Under the pieces are notes generated by a model, which had not been told where the DNA came from, did no database searches, and worked only from the letters and a program-made list of their open reading frames with translations. Of a stretch of DNA of 64,000 nucleotides, positions 43,301 through 50,468 are shown piece after piece. The stretch lies in contig NZ_CP166730.1 in NCBI RefSeq assembly GCF_041320665.1, forward strand, positions 3,162,001 to 3,226,000. The letters are read 5' to 3'. How positions within the stretch are numbered: position 1 is the stretch's first letter; each line of letters starts with the position of its first letter. The stretch comes from Comamonas sp. GB3 AK4-5 (lineage in GTDB: Bacteria > Pseudomonadota > Gammaproteobacteria > Burkholderiales > Burkholderiaceae_C). The position numbers and the translations under genes are program-made.

Positions 43301-46135
43301 CACCGCACCTGCTGCTGCTTGTCCCGCATTCGTCCAATCCGGTGCAATGACTACGTAGCTGCCATTGCTGAGCGCCGTAATGTAGAGGCCCACCCGGTCC
43401 CACTTGTTGCTACCGATCAGACTGTTGCTGCTGTTGACCTCACCGACAGTGCCGCCAAAACCATTTCCCCAGGTCGCTGCACCGACCTGTGAGACGCTCC
43501 CATCGGCCCAGCTCCAGCTGCTCGCCACATAGTGGCCATTCGTGAGTGCTGTGACACCACCAGCACCAATTTCATCGTAGGCCTGGCTCCCCACCAAGCT
43601 GCTGCTGATCTCACCCACGGTGCCATTCAAGCCGTCACCCCAGGTCACCGCCCCTGCCTGTTGGAGCGAGCCCTTGTCCCAGTATGGACTGGCTACCACG
43701 TAATTGCCGTTGCTCAGGGCCACAACGCTATTCGGGTTCTTCAAGTTCCCCAAAATCCCTATCTGATCTCCGGCCGTGCTACCCACCAAGCTGTTGCTGC
43801 TGCTGACCACGCCAAACACACCTGCGGCACCACTCCCCCAGGTCACGGCTCCGGCCTTTTTCTCTGCGCCATTGGCCCAATTTCCGCTGGTTACCACATA
43901 GTTGCCATTGCTTAGTTCTGTAATGCCATCCCACCCCACCTTGTCACCCGCCTGACCGCCGACCAAACTATTGCTGCTGTTGACCTCTCCGGTCACTCCT
44001 GCAGCACCACTGCCCCAAGTGACAGCACCTGCGAAATTCCCCCAGTAGAAGCTGCGAACCAGATAATTTCCGTTACGCAGCACGGTAACTTCGTCTAGAT
44101 CACCTCCTAGCAGCGCATCTTGTCCGCTCCCCACCAGGCTGTTGCTGCTGCTGACCATGCCGCTGACCCCGGCCGTACCACTGGCCCAGGTCACCGCTCC
44201 CGCCTTTGTGGCTGAGCCATTGGCCCAGTAGGAGCTGACCACCACATAGTTGCCATTGCCCACAGGGATGATGCTGGGGTCAGGGTCCCCGTCATTGCGC
44301 AGCCCGACCTTGTCGCCGGCTTGGCTGCCCGTCAGCGTGGAGACCAGCGTGCCATCCAGCTTGTACAGACGCACAGCGCCGGCATTCGTGGCAACGGTGT
44401 TGTCATAAGGTGAGGCCACGGCGACATAGCCATTGCTCACCTCCACAGCTCCGCTCGCGCCGTGCATATCGTCCGGCTGAGGATTCGCATAAGCCAGCGG
44501 CGTGACCGTGTAGCTGGGGCTATTGGCTCCATTGCTGATGGTGATGTTCTTGGGGTCCAGCAGCACCTGCCCCGCCCGGCCCTTGGCCGCCGTCACATCC
44601 ACCTGGGCCGCAAACGCCAGCGCCCCTTTGCTCGAGGCCTCCACCTTGCCACCATGGCCGCCTTGGGCACCGCCCTTGGCATCGATCTTGGCGGCCACGC
44701 CCGTGCCTTGTTCGGACCACACCACCACCATGCCGCCATCCCCTTGGCCCGTGGCATTGGCGCTGAGCTGGCTGCCGGCCGTCACCGTGGTGCTGGCGGC
44801 ATTGCGGATGTCGGCATCGCCCCCTTGCCAGCCACCACCCACACGCACGCGGCCACCGCCTTGGGCGCCATTGGCGCTGAGCTGGGCGCCGGCCAGCGTC
44901 AGCTTCTGGGCCGTAACCGAGACATCACCGCCCACACCGCTGTGGCTGCTGTCGGCACGGCTGCTGCCCGAGAGATAGGCGCTGGCACCGCCATCGATGC
45001 GCACGCTGCCACCGCCTTGCGTGCCGCTGGCATTGAGCTGGGCCGCTGCGGTCTGCTCCAGGCTCTGGCTGCTCTGTAGATGGATGCTTCCGCCCTTGCC
45101 GTGGCTACCCGTGGCACTCCACTGGCCCGCATCGACCATGGCCCGGCCGCTGGCTTCGATGTGCCCCCCACTCTGGCCATCGACCTTGAGCTGGCCGGTC
45201 TGCACAATGGCTCCGCCTTCGGCACTCAGCCTGATGCTGCCGCCCTGGGCCTGCAAGCTGCTGGCCTCGATCAACCCAGTCTGGTTCACCACCGCATTGC
45301 CCAGATTGGCGGCCGCCTTGGCGCTGAGCAGCACATGGCCGCCCTCCACCACAATGGCGCCGCCGTTGGCGATCTGTGCATTCAGCGCACCCTGGCTGAT
45401 TTGCATCTGCACCGGGCCACCAAAGTCCAGCGTCACGGCCTGGCCAGCGCCGAGCAGCACATTCCCGCCCGGGGCCTTGATCTGGCCGTCGTTGACGATG
45501 CGGGCCGCCACCAGGGCCACATGGCCGCCCTGGGTCGCTTCAATCTTGCCCTGGTTGATGATGGCCTGGGTGCTGCTGCCGCTGAGCTGGTAGCGCCCCG
45601 CCATAAAGTCCGCATCGCTGAGCTTGAGCGTGCTGGCCAGCAGGCCGCCCACATTCACCTGGGCCGTGGGGCTGAACACCACGCCATTGGGGTTGAGTAG
45701 GAACACCTGGCCATTGGCACGCAGGGCACCCTGGACGGAGCTCACATCCGCACCCAGCACCCGGTTCAGCGCCACAGCACTGGCCGAGGGCTGGTTGAAC
45801 TGCACGCTGTGGCCTGCGCCGATGTTGAAGCTTTGCCAGTTGGCAACCAGGCGATCACTGCCCTGGTTGACGGTGAGCTGCGTGCCGCTTTGGCTGATCT
45901 GACCCTTGCCTGCAACCACCTGCCCGCCCGTGGGCAGAGCCTGGGCCATGACCACGCCTGCGCCGACCAGGGCGGACACCAGCACGCTGAGTCTGGCGAT
46001 CCACCGCATGGGCGCCGCAGGACCTGATTCGGACCGTGATCCACCCGATGCGGAACCCGACACAGAAGCCGTCTCGGGAACCACCACCACGCATTGCTGC
46101 GCATGACTCCAGATGGTGCGATAGATGTGGTTCAT
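40400..46135 (-). CDS. Two-partner-secretion exoprotein (filamentous hemagglutinin-like), repeat-rich
   Basis: 1911-residue secreted protein. Residues 1-64 form an extended signal peptide (MNHIYRTIWSHAQQCVVVVP, a spacer, then a hydrophobic core ending VMA). The TPS beta-helix domain spans about 65-300, with the signature FLLNPNGVVFSP. Residues about 300-520 are Gly-rich beta-helix. Residues about 565-1370 hold twelve full and two degenerate units of about 58 residues (NGNYVVxSxxWANG..AGAVTWG, NSLVGSQxGDxVG). Residues about 1520-1860 are four YDG/MBG-type repeats (KVYDGNT). GGAAGG precedes the ATG at 46135. Six units contain N-G-S/T after a conserved Trp-Ala. It is first in an operon with tpsB and a GT41 enzyme: a predicted glycosylated surface adhesin. 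Confidence 0.92.
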   Translation of the reverse strand: MNHIYRTIWSHAQQCVVVVPETASVSGSASGGSRSESGPAAPMRWIARLSVLVSALVGAGVVMAQALPTGGQVVAGKGQISQSGTQLTVNQGSDRLVANWQSFNIGAGHSVQFNQPSASAVALNRVLGADVSSVQGALRANGQVFLLNPNGVVFSPTAQVNVGGLLASTLKLSDADFMAGRYQLSGSSTQAIINQGKIEATQGGHVALVAARIVNDGQIKAPGGNVLLGAGQAVTLDFGGPVQMQISQGALNAQIANGGAIVVEGGHVLLSAKAAANLGNAVVNQTGLIEASSLQAQGGSIRLSAEGGAIVQTGQLKVDGQSGGHIEASGRAMVDAGQWSATGSHGKGGSIHLQSSQSLEQTAAAQLNASGTQGGGSVRIDGGASAYLSGSSRADSSHSGVGGDVSVTAQKLTLAGAQLSANGAQGGGRVRVGGGWQGGDADIRNAASTTVTAGSQLSANATGQGDGGMVVVWSEQGTGVAAKIDAKGGAQGGHGGKVEASSKGALAFAAQVDVTAAKGRAGQVLLDPKNITISNGANSPSYTVTPLAYANPQPDDMHGASGAVEVSNGYVAVASPYDNTVATNAGAVRLYKLDGTLVSTLTGSQAGDKVGLRNDGDPDPSIIPVGNGNYVVVSSYWANGSATKAGAVTWASGTAGVSGMVSSSNSLVGSGQDALLGGDLDEVTVLRNGNYLVRSFYWGNFAGAVTWGSGAAGVTGEVNSSNSLVGGQAGDKVGWDGITELSNGNYVVTSGNWANGAEKKAGAVTWGSGAAGVFGVVSSSNSLVGSTAGDQIGILGNLKNPNSVVALSNGNYVVASPYWDKGSLQQAGAVTWGDGLNGTVGEISSSLVGSQAYDEIGAGGVTALTNGHYVASSWSWADGSVSQVGAATWGNGFGGTVGEVNSSNSLIGSNKWDRVGLYITALSNGSYVVIAPDWTNAGQAAAGAVTWGSGTQGVSGVVSGSNSLVGTQAKDRVGFGGVTALTNGNYVVQSSLWANGATATAGAATWGSGTAGVKGAVSSNNSLVGSQVGDYVGTQIWTLSNGNYVVSSSKWANGTATEAGAVTWGDGLKGIAGVVSSGNSLVGSQKRDLVGSSYYALTELSNGNYVVASSSWANGSAKNAGAVTWADGTKGMTGEVSSSNSLVGSQEGDQVGWDVTALTNNGNYVVASYSWANGSVKEAGAVTWANGLTGIKGEINSRNSLVGSQEGDRVGKGWGTQVTALTNGNYVVVSSNWANGTAKKAGAVTWGDGAAGITGVVSSNNSLVGSQVGDEVGLDGVAALSNGDYVVLSSAWANGTEAEAGAVTLGNGTAGTMGVVGSRNSLVGVRTEDHMGATDLWEWDPTDGVHELSNGAVLVASPHYNAQRGRVDILSRGQPSPLVYALDPGSDYTLNVSTLANLLATGAQVTLQANTDISLLDALKVSSAKGGDLTLQAGRSILLKADMHTGDGNLTLVANDTAASGVVDAHRDKGPGNIIQERGTTIDAGTGTVKLQVRDGKGIANAEAGIILLSKMLAGDLQIDSHRLSATLWAKDKVYDGLVGADAWADLQGLDFHNDSNLRRAPDVFQFADKNVGKNKVVTTTPLRITGFNGTQNSTLYRDGQALAPAGAADITPRVLTVTATASDKVYDGNTLATATLVGNYLAGDDVSVGHSGGNFDNKNAGAGKTVTVGGITLAGADAGNYSFNTTATTRANITQRALNVAATAASKVYDGSTLAQLSFTDDRIAGDVLTLAGNGSFDDKNAGMGKTVTVGGITLAGADAGNYSFNTTATTQADVAQRALNVVATASGKAYDGNTSVHISLSDDHIAGDVLSVGGVGSFDTESVGWGKTVTIRGITLAGADAGNYSFAPSLTALADITQQAVTPVIPEPIWLARNAIEHEDRDFPEPPQSKLDLTVQGAKPPSQQLQQLN
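40560..41570 (-). repeat. YDG/MBG-type coding repeats in tpsA
   Basis: Four units encode (K/D)KVYDGNT...NAGAGKTVTVGGITLAGADAGN-like modules. The middle two, roughly 40795-41035 and 41035-41280, are highly similar at DNA level; the outer two are more diverged. Such near-identity allows recombination to change copy number. Confidence 0.85.
42015..44450 (-). repeat. Propeller-like coding repeats in tpsA (12 full plus 2 degenerate units)
   Basis: Units of about 165-195 bp encode the pattern LSNGNYVVxSxxWANG, then AGAVTWGxGxxG, then VSSxNSLVGSQxGDxVG. Spacing of the NYVV codons is visible near 44250, 43890, 43695, 43520, 43345, 43175, 43000, 42825, 42640, 42445 and 42270. The first (near 44420) and last (near 42085) units are degenerate and look like caps. 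Confidence 0.85.
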
Positions 46136-46591
46136 ACGAGCCTTCCGCCTTGAATTGAATCAGTTGGAAAAAATCGTAACAATCGACTATCTGAATCAAC
46201 TTCGCTTATTTCTCGTACTTTTGTAGTCCCCTCCTCACATAAGCTGTCGTCTTCTGCGCAGTACATAGGCATGTGCTGCCAAGCACTGCCACCGCTTTTT
46301 TTGAAAACGCAGAAACCCCCAAGCGACCGCTTCAAGCACCCCGGGTTTGAAGGCCTGGCCACGTTGACACCGTCCTGCGTGGAAAGAGAGCGCCTGAGAG
46401 AGCGGGAGCGCAACAAGCGCAAAAAGCAATCTGCGTGGATGCAGACACAGATGCAGATGCCATCGGGCCCCGCACAAGGTGCTGTACGCCTCTGCCAATA
46501 CCGTTCCAGATGCGCTTGCGTGCGGCACAGCTTGGCTTGGTACGCCTGGGTTTGCCGTGCTGCCGGGGTATTTTTTGTACGGCAGAAACGA
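46136..46591. other. Upstream region of the tpsA operon
   Basis: The 120 bases next to tpsA are notably AT-rich (for example AAAAAATCGTAACAATCGAC on the plus strand), as expected for a promoter. On the minus strand TTGATT and TACGAT lie 15 bases apart, a weak promoter candidate. The remainder has short open frames but nothing recognisable. Confidence 0.4.
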
Positions 46592-46617
46592 CAATGCCCG
46601 CTATAAAGCGGGCATTG
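46592..46617 (-). terminator. Hairpin downstream of tRNA-Val(GAC)
   Basis: 11-bp perfect stem CAATGCCCGCT/AGCGGGCATTG with an ATAA loop, 34 bases past the tRNA 3' end. The downstream T-tract on the minus strand is weak, so termination is likely but less certain than for the other tRNA-Val(GAC). Confidence 0.6.
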
Positions 46618-46651
46618 TGTGCGGCAAGCTCTGGTGGTGCTTGCCTGGATT

Positions 46652-46728
46652 TGGTAGGCGCGATTGGACTCGAACCAACGACCCCCACCATGTCAAGGTG
46701 GTGCTCTAACCAGCTGAGCTACGCGCCT
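46652..46728 (-). tRNA. tRNA-Val(GAC), copy 1
   Basis: 77-base cloverleaf: acceptor AGGCGCG/CGCGCCT, anticodon stem CCACC/GGTGG around loop TTGACAT giving GAC (reads GUC and GUU), T-loop TTCGAGT, discriminator A, CCA encoded. The same sequence occurs at 54343-54419. Confidence 0.96.
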
Positions 46729-46875
46729 GTCGTTGAAGCTGCAATTGTAGCAGGCCTATTTGAAGCTTTTGCGCTCGCCGTGCATTTTTTGTCTGCCGCG
46801 CTGCGGCTTAGGGCACCAACGCAGCATCCTGCAGCTGGCGCCGCCACAATGTCTGCAGCCTTTCTTGTGAGACCT

Positions 46876-47793
46876 ATGCAATTCACTCAACCCGGTATCT
46901 TGGCTCCGCTGCCCACTGTGGGCCGCTATGTATTTTTCTCCGTGCAGGGCAATGCCTCTGCCCTTCATTCCGCGCTGGGCCAATTGCGTGTGCACGCCGA
47001 CGGCCTGCACACAGTCGTGGCCATAGGCCCTGCACTGGTGCAGGCGGTTTCCAGCGAGGTGCCCGGCCTGCGCGCCTTTCCGGCACTGCAAGGTGTGGCT
47101 CCTGCGCATTCCGCACACACCGACTCGGCCCTGTGCCTGTGGCTGCGGGGTGAAGAGCGCGGCGAGCTGCTACTGGCCACCCGCCGCCTGGTGGAGCTGC
47201 TTGCCCCCGCCTTTGCACTGGAGCGCGTGGTTGACGCCTTCCGCCACGGCCATGGTCCCAATGGCTATGGCCGCGATCTGACGGGCTACGAAGACGGCAC
47301 CGAAAACCCGGTGGATGCACAGGCCGAAGCCGCAGCCTGTTTCCATTGCAGCACCATGGGCCTGCATGGCTCCAGCTTTCTGGCGCTACAGCAATGGGAG
47401 CACAACATACCCGCCTTCCATGCAATGCAGCCCCATGCACGCGACCATGCGATGGGCCGGCGCCTCAGCGACAACGAAGAGCTGGACGATGCGCCGGAGT
47501 CCGCCCATGTCAAACGCACCGCGCAGGAAAGCTTTGAACCCGAGGCCTTTTTGGTGCGCCGCTCCATGCCCTGGTGGAGCCACCCCAGCGATGGCAAGGA
47601 CCGCATGGGCCTGATGTTTGCGGCCTTTGGCCATTCGCTGGACGCCTTCGAGGCCCAATGGCGCCGCATGCTGGGTCTGGACGACGGCATTGCCGATGCC
47701 CTGTTCCAGTTCTCGCAGCCCCTGACGGGCAGCTACTACTGGTGCCCACCGATGCAGCAAGGCCAGCTGGATTTGCGCTTGCTGGGGGTGTGA
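46876..47793 (+). CDS. Dyp-type heme peroxidase
   Basis: 305-residue Dyp-type peroxidase of the YfeX-like group, which uses heme and H2O2 to oxidise dyes, phenols or porphyrinogens. The GxxDG motif is GYEDGTENP at about residues 137-145 (catalytic Asp140); the probable proximal heme ligand is in RDHAMGRRL at about residue 191. Distal Arg and the late GLMFAAFGHSLDAFE match the family. No signal peptide is seen, so it is cytoplasmic and an encapsulin partner is not adjacent. The ATG at 46876 begins MQFTQPGI; the upstream open frame crosses the tRNA and is not coding. Confidence 0.9.
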   Translation: MQFTQPGILAPLPTVGRYVFFSVQGNASALHSALGQLRVHADGLHTVVAIGPALVQAVSSEVPGLRAFPALQGVAPAHSAHTDSALCLWLRGEERGELLLATRRLVELLAPAFALERVVDAFRHGHGPNGYGRDLTGYEDGTENPVDAQAEAAACFHCSTMGLHGSSFLALQQWEHNIPAFHAMQPHARDHAMGRRLSDNEELDDAPESAHVKRTAQESFEPEAFLVRRSMPWWSHPSDGKDRMGLMFAAFGHSLDAFEAQWRRMLGLDDGIADALFQFSQPLTGSYYWCPPMQQGQLDLRLLGV

Positions 47794-47940
47794 AACCCAA
47801 GACCTCTGAACGCGTAGCGCATCGCGTCAGACAGGAGCACCAGGGCCAGAAACCACTCTGCCGCGACAAGGCGCGGCAGAAAGAGGAGCACGGGGGCGAG
47901 CCGCTCACAACGGCGGCACACCCCCAGCTCTGCCCCACAC

Positions 47941-48504
47941 TCAGGCTTCGAGCAGGCGCACGCCCTTTCTGACCTTGAAGGCCAGCAAGACCATGACCAG
48001 GCCCAGTAGCACGGCGTACAGGGCCAGCACCCACAGCATGGCCATCATGCCGGCTCCGGGCTGGGCCAGCACAAAACCGCCGAACAGCACAGACATGGCG
48101 CCGCCCAACACCAGCAGCCACTCGCCCCGGATCTCCTTGCGCAGGCGCAGCGCCGCAATGATTTGCATCACGCCGGTGACCAGGGCCCAGGCTGCGATGT
48201 AAATCGTCATCACCAGGGCGGTCACGGCTGGCGCCACCACGGTCAGCACGCCAACGATCACACCCACCAGACCCCAAAGCATCAGCACCCACCAATGGCC
48301 GCCCAGGCCCCGGCCACGGATGGCCGCGTACATGCCCAAAATGCCGTCAACAAAGGTGAAAACACCAAAGGTCAGCATCAGCGCCACCAGAGAAACCCCG
48401 GGCTGGGCAAAGGTCAGCACGCCAAATGCAATGGCCACCAGGCCACGCAGCAGCAGCACCCACCAGGTGCGATGAAGAAGAATGGACAGGGGGTTGCGTG
48501 CCAT
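47941..48504 (-). CDS. HdeD-family acid-resistance membrane protein
   Basis: 187-residue protein with six hydrophobic segments arranged as three DUF308 hairpins (LRGLVAIAFGVLTFAQPG, LWGLVGVIVGVLTVVAP, LGGAMSVLFGGFVLAQPG), the HdeD pattern. In Escherichia coli HdeD contributes to acid resistance at high cell density; its mechanism is unknown. The ATG at 48504 (MARNPLS) has GGAA upstream. A perfect FNR/Anr-type site lies about 120 bases before the start, suggesting induction when oxygen is low. It converges on the Dyp-type peroxidase gene. Confidence 0.88.
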   Translation of the reverse strand: MARNPLSILLHRTWWVLLLRGLVAIAFGVLTFAQPGVSLVALMLTFGVFTFVDGILGMYAAIRGRGLGGHWWVLMLWGLVGVIVGVLTVVAPAVTALVMTIYIAAWALVTGVMQIIAALRLRKEIRGEWLLVLGGAMSVLFGGFVLAQPGAGMMAMLWVLALYAVLLGLVMVLLAFKVRKGVRLLEA

Positions 48505-48616
48505 AAAGGGTTCCTTGAAATGGGGGGCGAACAATGCCCGAATGCATAGACATTGCCGTCGACGTAGGCAGGCGTTTGTAGGCTGAGCGCCCAAACCCTC
48601 CGCACAAAAAGCCACC

Positions 48617-48632
48617 CTTGATGTACATCAAG
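48617..48632. promoter_or_regulatory. Perfect FNR/Anr-type box upstream of the hdeD-like gene
   Basis: CTTGATGTACATCAAG is a 16-bp perfect palindrome containing the full TTGAT-N4-ATCAA consensus (48618-48631). Its centre is 120 bases from the hdeD-like start codon on the minus strand; in the other direction the next plus-strand gene is far away. The 215-base gap to the flavoprotein gene holds nothing else I recognise. Confidence 0.75.
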
Positions 48633-48719
48633 CAGCATGAGCCCTCCTCGCCCAGTCTGGGCAAAAGCCGCGAGGCCGCAAAGCGCGCGCCTCCAGCCGG
48701 ACCCAGCGATCACCCCGCT

Positions 48720-50468
48720 TTATGCGGGCGATCCCTGCAATGCCCACAGGCCGGCATGGTGGCCGCGCACAAAGGCCTCTTCCAGCACCGAGTAGCCGGC
48801 CCAGTCGCTGTGGGCAAACACCAGGCGCTCGGCCTGCGGCAGCGGCAAAAGCGGCACGCGCTCACCATTCCATAGCTGCTTACGTGCTCCACCACTGCTT
48901 TGCAGGGCGATTTGGCTCAAAAACTGTTGATCACCAGGCCGGGGGATGGCCATGGCATGGCCGTAGCGGGTGATCTCCATGCGCGTGGCGCGTGCCAGCA
49001 GATCGGCGTGCGGGGCACCCAGGCTGGCCACGATGCGATCGCGCCAAAAGGTCCAGGGTTGCTGCAGCAGTTGCTGGCGCCCGTCGGGCCAGTCGCCCAG
49101 GGCCTGGTAGTAGCTCAGCACCGTGGGCTGGCGGCGCAGCCGGTCCAGGCGCTGGTGGCCGGCATCCACATAGCCCAGGCCACCGGCATTCGGGTCTTGG
49201 TAGAGCACATTGTCCCAGGCCGGCTCGGCCCCGGGGTAATCGGCCAAAGGCCGGTCCAGGTGCAGATTGGCCACCAGCCAGGGCGCCCAGGAAAGGCGCT
49301 GCGCCAGGCTCTGCACAAAGCCCGGGGCATTGCGCACCACGCGCGCAGCCACCCAGCTGGGCAGGGCCACCACGCAGCGCGCGGCCTGCCAGCGCACATG
49401 CTGCTGCCGGACATGGTCATAGCCGTCCACCTGCACACCGTCGCGCTGTGCGGTGATGGCCAGCACGCTGCAGTCGCTGCGCTGCTGCACATGGCTGAGG
49501 CGCTGCACCAGCTGCTGCACCAGCCAGCCATTGCCCTGGGCCCAGGTCAGCACCTGGTCACCGCCCTCCTCGTTTGCAGGCGCTTCACCGCCACGACGCG
49601 GCGTATGAAAGCCGCGCCGGCTGGCGAAGTAGTGCACGCCGGCCCAGGCCGAGACGCGGGCAATGCCGGCGCCAAAATCATCGCGGCAGCAGTAATCCAA
49701 ATACCACAGCAGTTGGGGGTCATCGATACCCTGGACCGCCAGCCACAGGTCAAAGCACTGGCCATCCAGAGCCGCGTGCGATGGCGCCAGCGCACCGCCT
49801 TGCCAGCAACGCGCCGCCGGCAGAGAAAAGCGCGCCGCAGCCGATGCGGCCTGCACCAGCCGCTCCCATTGCTGGTATTGCTGCAGCGTGCGCGGGGCCA
49901 CGCCCTCCACGGGCAGCAGGCCTTCGCTCCATTGGCCATTGCGGTAGTGGCGCTCCTGCGGGCTGTGGCAAAGATGGCGCTCGTCATACTGCCAGCGCCC
50001 GGCCACGCGCTGGCGCAGACCCAGCTCCTGCAGCCAGTCCTGCACCTCGGGCGCATCGTCGCTGGGCAGGGGCAGGTAATGCGCGCCCAGTGGACAAGCC
50101 ACGCCTGCCACGCTGCCGCCCTGGCTGTTGCCGCCCATGCGCTCCTGGGTGTCCAGCAACACGGCAGCCACACCCTGCTGGTCCAGCACCCGCGCGGCCG
50201 CCAGGCCTGCCAGACCACCGCCGGCAATCACCACCGGCACGCGGTGCACCACGGCGGGTGTGGGCAGTTCCAGCCCCTGGACCAGGCGCTGCCAGAACGG
50301 CCGCAGGCTGTGGCCGCGCTCCAGGGCCGTGCCGCTGTAGCCGCCCGCCAAATCTTGCAGCTGCGGCGCGGGCGGCGTGCAGCCAGCCAGAGCCAAGGTG
50401 CCCGCCCCCATGGCCTGCAGCCATTGGCGGCGCTGCAGCACCGGTCCGCCGCGTGCTACCTGATTCAA
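48720..50468 (-). CDS. Tat-exported FAD-dependent oxidoreductase (amine-oxidase-like lipoprotein)
   Basis: 582-residue flavoprotein. The FAD-binding motif VVIAGGGLAGLAAARVL, followed by LLDTQERMGGNSQGG, lies at about residues 66-100, with a monoamine-oxidase-like fold suggested by GYSVLEEAFVRGHHAG at the end. I choose the TTG at 50468: it overlaps the upstream stop as TTGA and yields a signal with QRRQWLQAMG and lipobox LAGC, a twin-arginine lipoprotein signal. Starting at the ATG at 50411 would lose the arginines. It is translationally coupled to the aminopropyltransferase-like gene, so a polyamine-related substrate is plausible but unproven. Confidence 0.82.
   Translation of the reverse strand: MNQVARGGPVLQRRQWLQAMGAGTLALAGCTPPAPQLQDLAGGYSGTALERGHSLRPFWQRLVQGLELPTPAVVHRVPVVIAGGGLAGLAAARVLDQQGVAAVLLDTQERMGGNSQGGSVAGVACPLGAHYLPLPSDDAPEVQDWLQELGLRQRVAGRWQYDERHLCHSPQERHYRNGQWSEGLLPVEGVAPRTLQQYQQWERLVQAASAAARFSLPAARCWQGGALAPSHAALDGQCFDLWLAVQGIDDPQLLWYLDYCCRDDFGAGIARVSAWAGVHYFASRRGFHTPRRGGEAPANEEGGDQVLTWAQGNGWLVQQLVQRLSHVQQRSDCSVLAITAQRDGVQVDGYDHVRQQHVRWQAARCVVALPSWVAARVVRNAPGFVQSLAQRLSWAPWLVANLHLDRPLADYPGAEPAWDNVLYQDPNAGGLGYVDAGHQRLDRLRRQPTVLSYYQALGDWPDGRQQLLQQPWTFWRDRIVASLGAPHADLLARATRMEITRYGHAMAIPRPGDQQFLSQIALQSSGGARKQLWNGERVPLLPLPQAERLVFAHSDWAGYSVLEEAFVRGHHAGLWALQGSPA

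Noticed and set aside
41570-43492. Plus-strand open frame of about 640 codons opposite the tpsA repeats
   Set aside because: Its periodicity is imposed by the repeats of the real minus-strand gene; no independent protein features.
42015-44450. Regular repeats considered as a CRISPR or satellite array
   Set aside because: They are diverged coding repeats in a single long open frame.
46435-46875. Upstream extension of the Dyp-type peroxidase reading frame
   Set aside because: The extension runs through the tRNA-Val gene and has no resemblance to the family; the ATG at 46876 fits the family start.
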